DNA of 64,000 nt from Micromonospora sp. LH3U1 (GTDB taxonomy: Bacteria; Actinomycetota; Actinomycetes; Mycobacteriales; Micromonosporaceae). The notes under the pieces were generated by a model. The model was not told where the DNA came from and did no database searches. It saw only the letters and a program-made list of their open reading frames with translations. Below, piece by piece: positions 25,793 to 35,037 of this stretch (the stretch's first letter is position 1; every line of letters begins with the position of its first letter). The position numbers were made by a program, and so were the translations under genes. Where the stretch lies: contig NZ_CP116936.1 in the NCBI RefSeq assembly GCF_028475105.1, positions 6,447,501 to 6,511,500 on the forward strand. Direction: 5' to 3'.

Positions 25793-28633
25793 TTAGGCGC
25801 GTTCGGTTCGGGTGGCTGGGTGGCGGTCGGGGTCGGCGGGACGGCGGGGGGTTGGCTGGGACAGGCCCGTGCTGAAGCGGGTCGAATCCGCCGCCAGGTC
25901 CGGGTGTTCCACGTCGAGCGCCAGCGCGGCGGCCTCGTCCAAGCCCAACTCGGCACCCTCGCCGTACGCGTCGTCGAAGGCCGCGTCACCCAACACCGCA
26001 CGCAACTCGGCCTGCTGCTCGGCCCAGTAGCCGCCGTAGATGCCCGGGGTCGCCCGCATGCTCGCCCGGGTGGCCTGCGCCGCCCCGAACAGGCGGGCGG
26101 CGGTCAACCGATCCCCGCCGATCGCGCAGCGCACCGCGATCGCGTTCAACGTGTCGCACGCCCGGCCGTGGTAGCCGTGGCCCATCCTGGAGCGCAGCGC
26201 CACCAGCAGGTGCTCATGTGCGGCGATCACGTCGCCGCGGGCCAACGCGACCATCCCGAGCAGCATGTCCACCGAGCGCCGGCCGCGCTCGACCGGTCGG
26301 GCCGCCTCCACCGGCCGGACCGCCCCCAGCAGGTCCGCCGCCTCCTCCAGGGCGCCCCGCCGCCAGAGCAGCTCGGCCAGGCTGAACACCGCGAACAGGG
26401 CTTCACCGACCACGTCCTGCCCGTGCGCCCAGTCGATGACCTCCCGGCACACCCGCTCGGCCTCGGCGAACTGCCCCATGTCGACCAGCGGCGCGGCCCG
26501 GCCCGCGAGCACCCGGGCCAGCAGCCCGGCATCACCGGCCTGTCGGGCGGCCGCCTCGGCCCGCTGGGAGTAGCGCAACTCCTCGGCGAACTCGCCGTCC
26601 GCGCCGGCGTGCAGCGAGTGCATGTGGTAGACCGCCGCCAGCTCCGCTTCCGGAATCCGCTCACCCGTTTCAGCGATCCGCCCGTACAACCGGAACAGCC
26701 ACAGCCGCCCCTCCCGGGCCAAGCCCCGCTCAAGCCACCACTGGTCCAGGCCACCAGCCAGACCGAGACCGGCTCGGGCGCTGCCGCCGGTGGCGCACCA
26801 CCGCAGCGCCGCGCGTAGCTCCCCGGCCAGTGGGTCGAGGGCATACAGCGACAGCGTCACCGGTCGGCCGTCCTGACCCAGGTGGGCCCGGTTCAGTGCG
26901 TGCGCCGACCAGGCCACGTGCCGGTCCCGGGCGGCCTGCTCCTCACCCACCTCGACCAACCGCCGCGCCGCGTACGCCCGGATGGGGTCGAGCATCCGGT
27001 AGGTGCTGCCGGCAGCACGCGGCTCCGCCAACACCATCGACTTGTCCACCAGCACCGAGAGTGGATCGAGTGGGTCGTCGCCCAGCAGCCACTCCACCGT
27101 CTCCAGGTCCACCGGCCCAGCGAAGATCGCCAGCCACCGCAGCAGACGGGCGGCCCGAGGCCCCAGCGTCCGGTACGACCAGGTGACGGTGGCCTGCATG
27201 GTCAGGTGCCGCTCGGTGGCCGAACGCTGCACCGCCCTGCTCGCCGGTGTGGGCGGCGTCGCCCCGGCCGCCGCCGCGACCAGGTCCACGGTGTCCTGCT
27301 GGTTGCCGGACCAACCCCGCTCCACCGGCGGCGGCTCCGAATCCTCCCGGCCGGCGTCCAATGTGCCGAGCACGTCGTCCAGGCGCTCGGCGAGCTGGCC
27401 GACAGAGAGCACCCGCAGCCGGGCGGCGGCCAACTCGATGGCGAGCGGCAACCCATCCAACCGCTGCACCACCCGGCGCAGATCGGCCGACTCGGCCGGG
27501 TCCGGTTTCCGGCCGCCGCGCGCCGCCGCCGTACGGTCCAGCAGCAGCGCCACGGCGTCGCTCTCCGCGCCGTCCGTGCGCGGGTCGACCGAGAGCGGCG
27601 GGATCCGCCACACCACCTCACCGGGCAGGCTGAACGACTCACGACTGGTCGCGATGACCCGCACGCCGCTCCCGCCGGACAGCAACCGCGCGATCACCTC
27701 CGCACAGGCGGCCGGTTGGGTGTCGCAGGTGTCGAGCACGACCAGCATGCGGCGGCCCGCCGCGTACTCCACAAGGGTGTCCAGCATCGGCCGGCCCGGC
27801 TCGGGTCGCAGGCCGAGCACCGCAGCGATCGCGAAGGCCACCAGCCCCGGGTCGGTCACCGCGGCGATGTCGACGAACCAGACCCCATCCGGGTACGCCT
27901 CGACCACCCCGCTCGCCAACTCCACCGCGAGCCGTGTCTTGCCCGCGCCGCCCGCGCCCACCACCGTGACCAGGCGGTGCTGTTCCACCAGCAGGCCCAA
28001 CTCGACGCGCTCCGCCCGGCGACCAACGAACGAGGTCACCTGGGTCGGCAGGTTGTGCGCCACCGCGTCGGCGGTGCGGGGCCGGGGGAACTGCCGTTCC
28101 AGGCCCGGCGCGACAAGTTGGAACAGTCGTTCCCGGTCGTCGAAGCCACGCAGGCGGTGCAGGCCCAGGTCGAGCAGTGCCGCACCGGGTGGCAACGGCT
28201 CGGCCCGACGTGCGGTGGACGCGGAACAGAGCACCTGCCCGCCGTGCGCGGCGGCGGCCACCCGGGCGGCCCGGTGCACCTCGGGGCTGGCGTACTCGCC
28301 GTCGCGCGGCTCGGCGTAGCCGGTGTGCAGGCCCATCCGCACGCGGGGCGCGGCTTCACTGGTGGGCCATTCGTGGCTGGACAGCGCCCGCTGGGCTGTC
28401 AGGCACGCGGTCAGCGCCGCCGCCGCGTCCTCGAAGGCCAGGAAGAACGAGTCGCCCTCGGTCAGCAGCTCCGCGCCACCCGTGCTGGCCAGCGTCCGGC
28501 GCAGCAGCCGCCGGTGCTCGGCGAGCACCGGGCGGTAGTCCGGGCCGAGTAGCTGGGCCAGCCGGGTCGAGCCCTCGATATCGGTGAACACGAAGGTCAC
28601 CCAACCGCTCGGGAGCTGGATCCGTGGCGACAT
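25793..28633 (-). CDS. Adenylate/guanylate cyclase-domain protein fused to NB-ARC ATPase and TPR
   Basis: 946 residues. Residues 10-175 form a class III nucleotide cyclase domain with both metal aspartates present (D18 in FVFTDIEGST, D61 in TEGDSFF). The substrate-specifying and transition-state positions lie in YASPEVHRAARVAAAAHGG, where the usual asparagine is histidine, so catalysis may be reduced. Next comes an NB-ARC ATPase: Walker A VVGAGGAGKTRLA (near 224), Walker B MLVVLDTCD (near 297), RVIATSRESF, and GLPLAIELAAARL. The C-terminal 400 residues are helical TPR-like repeats. This is the AfsR/MalT-like STAND architecture common in actinobacteria, with a cyclase domain in place of the DNA-binding domain. 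The C-terminus is low-complexity. ATG 28633 is the start. Confidence 0.87.
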   Translation of the reverse strand: MSPRIQLPSGWVTFVFTDIEGSTRLAQLLGPDYRPVLAEHRRLLRRTLASTGGAELLTEGDSFFLAFEDAAAALTACLTAQRALSSHEWPTSEAAPRVRMGLHTGYAEPRDGEYASPEVHRAARVAAAAHGGQVLCSASTARRAEPLPPGAALLDLGLHRLRGFDDRERLFQLVAPGLERQFPRPRTADAVAHNLPTQVTSFVGRRAERVELGLLVEQHRLVTVVGAGGAGKTRLAVELASGVVEAYPDGVWFVDIAAVTDPGLVAFAIAAVLGLRPEPGRPMLDTLVEYAAGRRMLVVLDTCDTQPAACAEVIARLLSGGSGVRVIATSRESFSLPGEVVWRIPPLSVDPRTDGAESDAVALLLDRTAAARGGRKPDPAESADLRRVVQRLDGLPLAIELAAARLRVLSVGQLAERLDDVLGTLDAGREDSEPPPVERGWSGNQQDTVDLVAAAAGATPPTPASRAVQRSATERHLTMQATVTWSYRTLGPRAARLLRWLAIFAGPVDLETVEWLLGDDPLDPLSVLVDKSMVLAEPRAAGSTYRMLDPIRAYAARRLVEVGEEQAARDRHVAWSAHALNRAHLGQDGRPVTLSLYALDPLAGELRAALRWCATGGSARAGLGLAGGLDQWWLERGLAREGRLWLFRLYGRIAETGERIPEAELAAVYHMHSLHAGADGEFAEELRYSQRAEAAARQAGDAGLLARVLAGRAAPLVDMGQFAEAERVCREVIDWAHGQDVVGEALFAVFSLAELLWRRGALEEAADLLGAVRPVEAARPVERGRRSVDMLLGMVALARGDVIAAHEHLLVALRSRMGHGYHGRACDTLNAIAVRCAIGGDRLTAARLFGAAQATRASMRATPGIYGGYWAEQQAELRAVLGDAAFDDAYGEGAELGLDEAAALALDVEHPDLAADSTRFSTGLSQPTPRRPADPDRHPATRTERA

Positions 28634-28784
28634 GCGTGGACCTCCGCCCGTGACGTCGGATTCATGCTGCCTGAGTCCGGGCGATCACGCATCGTGAGAA
28701 CGGCCGGGCAGGTGCCGCCTCAAGGTGCCACTCGGGCCCAATCCCGGCAAGGCCAGCCGACCAGGCGGCGGCGATTTGGCCCGA

Positions 28785-29000
28785 TCAGCAGCCGCAGGCG
28801 CCGCCACAGCAGCCACCACCGGCGGGTGCCGGGGCACCACCGGCGGCACCACCCCGGCCGGTGACCGCAACCGCGGAGAGCAGCTTGACGGTGTCGGCGT
28901 GTCCCTGCGGGCAGGTGGCTGGCTCGCCGGCCGCCGCCATCGAACGGTTGACCTCGAAGGTGTCGCCGCAAGCGCGGCAGCGGAACTCGTACCGGGGCAT
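28785..29000 (-). CDS. FmdB-family zinc-ribbon protein
   Basis: 71 residues. It starts MPRYEFRCRACGDTFEV, the standard opening of FmdB (CxxC zinc knuckle), with the second metal pair as a single cysteine plus histidine in ATCPQGHAD. The C-terminus is a glycine/cysteine tail (GGGCCGGACGC) typical of actinobacterial copies. FmdB proteins are small putative regulators; function in actinobacteria is unknown. It is divergent from the transglycosylase gene, with only 37 bases between the starts. Confidence 0.85.
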   Translation of the reverse strand: MPRYEFRCRACGDTFEVNRSMAAAGEPATCPQGHADTVKLLSAVAVTGRGGAAGGAPAPAGGGCCGGACGC

Positions 29001-29037
29001 GGCACCCAGGGTACGTGGATCTGACGTTCGGCGGAGC

Positions 29038-30483
29038 ATGGGTGATACTCGACGGGTGGTGGACGGTGAGGACGACACGCGTGTGAAACCGTTACGTCCG
29101 GCCGCGCCGCTGGACGGGCCACTCCAGGGCTCGGGGGCCGCGCCCGATCCGGGGCGCGCGGTGCCCCGCCCCCGCCGACCCTGGTTGAGCGGCCGGTCCG
29201 GAAGCGCGTCGACCACACCAGCGGCCCCGGCCACGCCGGCCGAGCCCGCGCCGCCCGCCGACACGAAGGCCGACACCCAGGTCGAAGACCCCAAGGTCGA
29301 AGACCCCAAGACCGAAGACCCCAAGACCGAAGACCCCAAGGTCGAACACCCGAAGACCGGGGACCCGAAGGCGGATGGCAGCGCCAGCGCCCCGGCCGCG
29401 CCGAAGCCCACCGCCGGGTCGAGCGCCGATGCGCCGGCTGACGAGGCGAAGACCGTCGCCATGGCTGGCGTCGCGGATCCGACGAAGACCACCGTGGACG
29501 AAATGCCGGTCGTGCCGGCGTCCGACCCCACCCGGCGACGGCGGGTGCAGTTCGCGCACGCGGTACGGCTGCCGCCACGTCGGGCAGCGGCAACCGCCGC
29601 CCGCGCGACCCGCGCCTGGGCTCGCCGGCCGAGCGGTCGGCTCACCCTGCCGGGCGTCTTCCTGCTGGCGCTGGTGGCCGCGACCGGCGCGGCGGGCGCG
29701 CTGCTCGTGCCGGCCACGATCCGCGCACCACGCCCGGTCGCGGCCGACTCCTCCGCCGCGCCGACCGCAGCCGCACCACCAGCGGGGCCGTCCGGCCTAC
29801 CCACCGGCCCGTTGCCCACCTGGCCCGTCCCGACCGGCCCGGTGCCCGGCGGCGGGCTGCCCACCAACGGGCTCCCGACCGGGCCTCCCATCGGGCCGGT
29901 GGTCGGGGTCCGGCCGTCGGACGCCCTGGCCGGCTGGGCTCAGCAGGTCGGCACCAAGGTCGGCGTCCCCCCAGGAGCCATGCAGGCGTACGGCTATGCC
30001 GAGCTGGTGCTCGCCCAGACCAATCGCAGTTGCGCGCTGAGCTGGACCACGCTGGCCGCGATCGGTCAGGTCGAATCGGGGCACGGCTCGGCCAACGGCG
30101 CACGGCTGGGGCAGGACGGCAAGGCGCTGCCGAAGATCATCGGGTTGCCGTTGGACGGAAACGACGGCCGGATGCGGATCATCGACACCGACCGTGGGCT
30201 GCTCGACGGGGACACGACCCTCGACCGCGCGATCGGGCCGATGCAGTTCATCCCGACCACCTGGCAGGAGATCGGGGCGGACGCGGACAACGACGGGGTC
30301 AAGGACCCGCACGACCTGGACGATGCCGCCCTGGCAGCGGGAAACTACCTCTGCAAGGGCGGCCGCAACCTGAGCATCGCGGGCGACTGGTGGAACGCGA
30401 TCCTGTCCTACAACGATGTACGGCGGTACGCCCAGAACGTCTACGACACCGCGAACCGGTACGGACGGGCCAGTCGCCTGTGA
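29038..30483 (+). CDS. Membrane-anchored lytic murein transglycosylase
   Basis: About 481 residues. The first 200 are disordered and cytoplasmic, rich in A, P and T, with a tandem charged repeat of the form DPKxED (DPKVEDPKTEDPKTEDPKVE, near residues 84-103). One membrane span follows (LPGVFLLALVAATGAAGALL), then a proline/glycine-rich linker and a soluble-lytic-transglycosylase domain (SLT_2) with catalytic glutamate in AIGQVESGHG and the GPMQFIPTTWQ and ILSYNDVRRYAQNV motifs. It cleaves peptidoglycan glycan strands to 1,6-anhydro products outside the membrane. The start is uncertain: ATG 29038 is used, GTG codons at 29056 and about 29083 are possible. Confidence 0.85.
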   Translation: MGDTRRVVDGEDDTRVKPLRPAAPLDGPLQGSGAAPDPGRAVPRPRRPWLSGRSGSASTTPAAPATPAEPAPPADTKADTQVEDPKVEDPKTEDPKTEDPKVEHPKTGDPKADGSASAPAAPKPTAGSSADAPADEAKTVAMAGVADPTKTTVDEMPVVPASDPTRRRRVQFAHAVRLPPRRAAATAARATRAWARRPSGRLTLPGVFLLALVAATGAAGALLVPATIRAPRPVAADSSAAPTAAAPPAGPSGLPTGPLPTWPVPTGPVPGGGLPTNGLPTGPPIGPVVGVRPSDALAGWAQQVGTKVGVPPGAMQAYGYAELVLAQTNRSCALSWTTLAAIGQVESGHGSANGARLGQDGKALPKIIGLPLDGNDGRMRIIDTDRGLLDGDTTLDRAIGPMQFIPTTWQEIGADADNDGVKDPHDLDDAALAAGNYLCKGGRNLSIAGDWWNAILSYNDVRRYAQNVYDTANRYGRASRL

Positions 30484-30552
30484 AGTGATCGTCTCGATAC
30501 GTTGGAGAACTGGACACTTCCCCCGGGCAGCTGTTAGAGGCAAGCTAGACGG

Positions 30553-31575
30553 GTGATGGTGCGCGAGTGGGACCCCAGGACCGCGTCGTCCGCCGAGATC
30601 GCGTCGCTGTTGGTCACGCTGAACGCGGTCCTGGCGGCTGATCTGCCGCAGGACCCGCCCTGGCGGGAGACCTCGCTACGCGAATACCTCGCCGAGGTGA
30701 TGCCCGGCGAGCGGCGGATCTCCTGGATCGCCCAGGCCGAGCCGACCGGCTCCGGCGACCCGGGCGCGGTGCTCGGCCAGGTTCACGTGCTGCTCCTCGG
30801 TGACATCGGCGTGCTCGAGGTGCTGGTGCACCCGTCCGCGCGGCGCAGCGGCCTCGGTCGTGACCTGGTGCTGCGTGCCGCCCGCCGGGTCTACCAGGAG
30901 GGCTTCCAGTCGATCGGTGTGGAGGTGGTCGGCGACACGCCCTCGGTCGGGTTCTACGAGTCCCTCGGCTTCACCCGGGAGTACGTGGAGACGCGCAGCG
31001 TGCTCGACCTGACCGCGGTCGACTGGGCCGAGCTGGCCCAGATGGCCACCGGCATCGGGGCGGGCTACCACTTGGAGTTCTTCCCCGGTGGGCCACCCGA
31101 CGACCTGATCGAGGCGTACGCGCGGGCGAAGGCCGAGGTGCGCGACGTCGACGACGGTGAGCTGCGCCCCAGTTCCTACGACCCTGAGCGGCTGCGCGAC
31201 AGCCTCGACACCCTGCACCGGCGGGGCATGAAGCCGTACATCGTGCTCGCCCGGCACGAGCAGAGCGGCGAGGTGGCCGGTCTGACGGAGGTGGTGGTCC
31301 CGGCGCAGCACCCGACTCGCGCCGACCAGTACGACACGATCGTCGCGCAGGGCCACCGGGGCTACGGCATCGACCGGGCGATCAAGTCCCGGATGCTGTT
31401 GGAGCTGCGCTCCGCCGAACCGGAGCTGATCGAGGTGCAGACCTGGAACGCGCAGGCCAACGAGGCGATGCTGAAGGTCAACGCGGAGCTGGGCTACCGG
31501 CCCGACCGGGACTGGTGCGAATACAGCGTCGACGTCGCTGAGTTGGTGCACCGCCTCGATTCGTCGCCGCGCTGA
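30553..31575 (+). CDS. Two-domain GNAT acetyltransferase
   Basis: 340 residues with two GNAT folds. The N-terminal domain has the acetyl-CoA loop VHPSARRSGLGRDLVLRAA and GFYESLGFTREYVE; the C-terminal domain has IVAQGHRGYGIDRAIKSRML and a late NEAMLKVNAELGYRP. The architecture is like that of mycothiol synthase-type tandem GNATs, but the sequence is not the MshD signature and the acceptor is unknown. It begins 70 bases after the transglycosylase gene on the same strand. GTG 30553 and ATG 30556 are adjacent possible starts. Confidence 0.85.
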   Translation: MMVREWDPRTASSAEIASLLVTLNAVLAADLPQDPPWRETSLREYLAEVMPGERRISWIAQAEPTGSGDPGAVLGQVHVLLLGDIGVLEVLVHPSARRSGLGRDLVLRAARRVYQEGFQSIGVEVVGDTPSVGFYESLGFTREYVETRSVLDLTAVDWAELAQMATGIGAGYHLEFFPGGPPDDLIEAYARAKAEVRDVDDGELRPSSYDPERLRDSLDTLHRRGMKPYIVLARHEQSGEVAGLTEVVVPAQHPTRADQYDTIVAQGHRGYGIDRAIKSRMLLELRSAEPELIEVQTWNAQANEAMLKVNAELGYRPDRDWCEYSVDVAELVHRLDSSPR

Positions 31576-31588
31576 GGAAATTCACGAA

Positions 31589-31619
31589 ACTGTCCATTAG
31601 GGGATGGACGGTGGACAGT
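31589..31619. promoter_or_regulatory. Nested inverted repeat before the secreted nuclease gene
   Basis: ACTGTCCA (31589-31596) pairs with TGGACAGT (31612-31619), and inside it GTCCAT (31592-31597) pairs with ATGGAC (31604-31609). The site is 14 bases past the GNAT stop and 50 bases before the nuclease start. It may be a terminator for the former or an operator for the latter; sequence alone does not decide. Confidence 0.45.
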
Positions 31620-31668
31620 CGCGCACCTTAACGTGCGTTGACTCCCATCCACCCATCGTGGAGGCCCT

Positions 31669-34600
31669 ATGCGCCCGCGCCGCTCAATCGCCGCGCTCGC
31701 GACCGCCACCGCCGCCGTGACCGTCACGGCGCTCGGCGTCGCACCCACCGCGGCCAGCGCCGCGCCCACCGACCTGTTCATTTCGGAGTACGTCGAAGGT
31801 TCGTCGAACAACAAGGCGATCGAGCTGTTCAACGGCACCGGCGCCGCCGTCGACCTCACCGCTGGTGGCTACCAGCTCCAGCTCTTCTTCAATGGCTCCA
31901 CCACGGCGACCACGGTCGCGCTGACCGGGACGGTGGCCGCCGGGGACGCTTTCGTGTTCGCCAGTGCCTCGGCCGGGGCCGCGATCCTCGCCCAGGCCGA
32001 CCAGACCACCGGGGCGAGCCTGTTCAACGGCGACGACGCGATCGTGCTGCGCCGGGGCACCACCGTGCTCGACTCGATCGGCCAGGTGGGCGTCGACCCG
32101 GGCACCGAGTGGGGTGCCGGTGCCACCAGCACCGCGGACAACACCCTGCGTCGACTGCCCGCCGTCACGACCGGCGACACCGACCCGTCGGACGCGCTCG
32201 ACCCCGCCGCGCAGTGGGCCGGCTTCCCGGTCGACACCTTCGACGGCCTCGGCTCGCACACCGTCGACGGCGGTGGTCCGGTCGACGTGCCGGCCACGCT
32301 CACCTGCGGCGGCCCGCTGGTCACCTCGGCGGGCACGGCGGCGAGCCGAGAGGTCACCGCCGCCGACCCGGATGACACGATCGTCGACCTGGCGGTGACC
32401 GGGGTCAGCCCGACCCCGGCCACCGGCTCGATCAGCCGCACCGCGTTCACCCCGGCCGACGGGGTGGGCGGCACCGCGCGCGCCACGGTCGATGCGAGCG
32501 CCGACCTCGCCGCCGGGGCGTACACCGTCACCCTGACCGCGACCGACGCGGGCGGTGGCACCGCCACCTGCGCGTTGGTCGTGCAGGTGACCCGGGAGTT
32601 GACCGTCGGCGAGGTGCAGGGTCCGACCACCGACGCCGAGTCCGGTCCGACCGACCGGTCGCCGCTCGCGCCCTCGAGCGGCAACGGCACGAGCAGCACG
32701 CTGTACGACGTACGCGGCGTGATCACCCAACTGACCCTGGCCCGCACCTCGGCCGGGGCGGAGCAGCACGGCTTCTTCCTGCAGAGCCGCACCGGCGACA
32801 CCGACGGCGACCCGACCAGCTCCGACGGCATCTTCGTCTTCATGGGCGCGTTCACCTCGCTGATCGGCGGCTACGTCCCGACGATCGGCGACGAGGTCGT
32901 GCTCCGGGCCCGGGTCTCGGAGTACTTCAGCTTCACCCAACTTTCCGGCGCCTCCCTGGTCCGCCGGATCACCGGCGGCCTGGCCGTGGACACCGCCGTC
33001 GCGGTGACCGACGCGGTGCCACCCACCGAGTTCACGGACGCGCAGCGCTTCTGGGAGCGGCACGAGGGCGCCCGGATGCGGGTACGCGCGGGCAGTGGCG
33101 CGGTGAGCGGACGGGACGTCTTCTCGTCCACGGCCGACGCCGAGCTGTGGGTGGTCGACCGGGACGACCCACTCCTGGACCGCGCCGACCCGTACGCCCG
33201 GCGGGTCTTCCGTGATTCGCACCCGCTGGACAACGACCCGACCCGCCGCTTCGACGACGGCAACGGTCAGCGGGTGCTGCTCGGCAGCATGGGCGTGAAG
33301 GCTACCGCCGGGGACAGCACAGCGCTGCTCCCGCCGACGCACACCTTCGACACGCTGCGCGCCGACGCGATGGGCGCGGTCTACTACTCGTTCGAGAAGT
33401 ACGGCGTCCAGGTCGAGCGGGCGGAGTTCGACGCCGGGGCCGACCCGTCGAAGAACAACCCGCCCAAGCCGGCTGATCGGTCCCAGGAGGTGGCTGTCGC
33501 CACCTACAACGTGGAGAACCTGTACGACTACCGGGACGACCCGTTCGACGGCTGCGACTTCGCCGGTAACGCCGGCTGCACGGGGGTCTCTCCGCCGTTC
33601 GACTACGTGCCGAGCAGCGAGGCGGACTACCGCGAGCAGTTGGCCGCGCTCGCCGACCAGATCGTGAAGGATCTGCACGCACCGGATCTGATCCTGGTGC
33701 AGGAGGCCGAGGACCAGGACATCTGCACGGTCTCCGGGACGGCGCTGACCTGCGGCGACACCGACAACGCCGACGGCGCTCCGGACAGCATCCAGGAGTT
33801 GGCGCTCGCGGTGGCGGCGGCTGGCGGGCCGGCGTACGCCGCTGCCTATGACCGGACCGGCGCGGACGCCCGCGGTATCACCGCCGCCTTCCTGTACCGG
33901 ACGGACCGGTTGTCGCTGGCGGCCGCGACGGCGAACGACCCGCTGCTGGGCTCGGCACCGACCGTTCAGTACCGCGCTGCGGGGCTGCCGGCCAACGCCG
34001 ACGTGCAGAACCCGAAGGCCCTCAACGCGGTGCTGCCGTCGGACGTGGACACCTCGACCGGTCGGGACGGAACCAACGTCTTCACCCGCGCTCCCCAACT
34101 GGGCAAGTTCAGCGTGGCCGCGTCACCCGGTTCGACCGAGCGGTTCACCCTGTACGCGCTCAGCAACCACTACTCCTCCGGCCCGGACAGCCGGGTCGGG
34201 CAGCGGCGGGAGCAGGCGACGTACGGCGCGGCGATCGTCACCGCGATCGAGGCGGCCGACCAGTCCGCCCGAGTGGTCTACGGCGGGGACCTGAACGTCT
34301 TCCCGCGCCCGGACGACCCGATCGCGACGGGCAGCCAGCCCACGCCCTCGGACCAGCTCGCACCGCTCTACGAGGCGGGCCTGCACAACCTGTGGGACAA
34401 CCTCGTCGCGGACGTGCCGGCGTCCGCCTACTCGTACAGCTTCGAGGGGCAGGCGCAGACGCTCGACCACCTGTTCGTCAACGACGCGCTCTACGGCGAC
34501 CTGGTGCAGGTGCGGGCGGCGCACATCAACGCCGACTGGCCGGCGGAGTTCGCCGGCGACGGGTCACGCGGTTCCAGCGACCACGACCCGCAGGTGGCCA

Positions 34601-34947
34601 GGTTCCGGTCCCGGGCGTCGCTGACCGTCGCCGACACGACGGTGGTCGAGGGCAACCAGGGCACCCGGCAGCTCACCTTCACCGCCACCGTGTCCCGGCC
34701 GCTGTCCCAGGCGGTGCTGCTCTGCGCCGCCACCGTCGGCCTCACGGCGCAGGCAGGCTCGGACTTCGACCCGTACGCCGGCTGCAAGGTGTTGGCCGCC
34801 GGGCAGACGTCGGTGGCCTTCCCGGTGACGGTACGCGGTGACCGGAAGCGGGAGTCGGACGAGAAGTTGACGCTGCTGGTGGCCGGCGTGCCCGGTCTGC
34901 GGCTGGCCGATCCGCTGGCGGTCGGCACGATCACCAACGACGACTGA
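31669..34947 (+). CDS. Secreted ExeM/NucH-type nuclease with LTD and Calx-beta domains
   Basis: 1092 residues. A signal peptide ends near ASAAPTD (residue 32). Residues 35-175 form a lamin-tail domain (LFISEYVEGSSNNKAIELFN), residues 205-300 an Ig-like domain, residues 310-600 an OB-fold-like segment, and residues about 605-985 an endonuclease/exonuclease/phosphatase domain (ATYNVENLYD, LILVQEAED, VYGGDLNVF, LDHLFVND, SDHDPQVARFR). The C-terminal 105 residues are a Calx-beta-like domain. It is an extracellular DNase, used for feeding on DNA or for remodelling extracellular DNA. GGAGG precedes ATG 31669. It is followed by a strong hairpin and appears monocistronic. Confidence 0.9.
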   Translation: MRPRRSIAALATATAAVTVTALGVAPTAASAAPTDLFISEYVEGSSNNKAIELFNGTGAAVDLTAGGYQLQLFFNGSTTATTVALTGTVAAGDAFVFASASAGAAILAQADQTTGASLFNGDDAIVLRRGTTVLDSIGQVGVDPGTEWGAGATSTADNTLRRLPAVTTGDTDPSDALDPAAQWAGFPVDTFDGLGSHTVDGGGPVDVPATLTCGGPLVTSAGTAASREVTAADPDDTIVDLAVTGVSPTPATGSISRTAFTPADGVGGTARATVDASADLAAGAYTVTLTATDAGGGTATCALVVQVTRELTVGEVQGPTTDAESGPTDRSPLAPSSGNGTSSTLYDVRGVITQLTLARTSAGAEQHGFFLQSRTGDTDGDPTSSDGIFVFMGAFTSLIGGYVPTIGDEVVLRARVSEYFSFTQLSGASLVRRITGGLAVDTAVAVTDAVPPTEFTDAQRFWERHEGARMRVRAGSGAVSGRDVFSSTADAELWVVDRDDPLLDRADPYARRVFRDSHPLDNDPTRRFDDGNGQRVLLGSMGVKATAGDSTALLPPTHTFDTLRADAMGAVYYSFEKYGVQVERAEFDAGADPSKNNPPKPADRSQEVAVATYNVENLYDYRDDPFDGCDFAGNAGCTGVSPPFDYVPSSEADYREQLAALADQIVKDLHAPDLILVQEAEDQDICTVSGTALTCGDTDNADGAPDSIQELALAVAAAGGPAYAAAYDRTGADARGITAAFLYRTDRLSLAAATANDPLLGSAPTVQYRAAGLPANADVQNPKALNAVLPSDVDTSTGRDGTNVFTRAPQLGKFSVAASPGSTERFTLYALSNHYSSGPDSRVGQRREQATYGAAIVTAIEAADQSARVVYGGDLNVFPRPDDPIATGSQPTPSDQLAPLYEAGLHNLWDNLVADVPASAYSYSFEGQAQTLDHLFVNDALYGDLVQVRAAHINADWPAEFAGDGSRGSSDHDPQVARFRSRASLTVADTTVVEGNQGTRQLTFTATVSRPLSQAVLLCAATVGLTAQAGSDFDPYAGCKVLAAGQTSVAFPVTVRGDRKRESDEKLTLLVAGVPGLRLADPLAVGTITNDD

Positions 34948-34965
34948 TCCGCCAGGCGCCGTGTC

Positions 34966-35005
34966 AGCGGCCCGTCGTCCGGATGCCCCCGGACGGCGGG
35001 CCGCT
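34966..35005 (+). terminator. Terminator between nuclease and XRE genes
   Basis: Seventeen-base arms (34966-34982 and 34989-35005) of core AGCGGCCCGTCGTCCGG pair with one mismatch and a 6-base loop. It lies between convergent genes and may serve both. Confidence 0.8.
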
Positions 35006-35037
35006 CGTCGTTCGCCCGGCCCAGTCGACGTGAGGGC

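Noticed and set aside
26830-28587. Several rightward frames antisense to the cyclase/NB-ARC gene
   Set aside because: They mirror a gene with clear domains and have no start signals or motifs.
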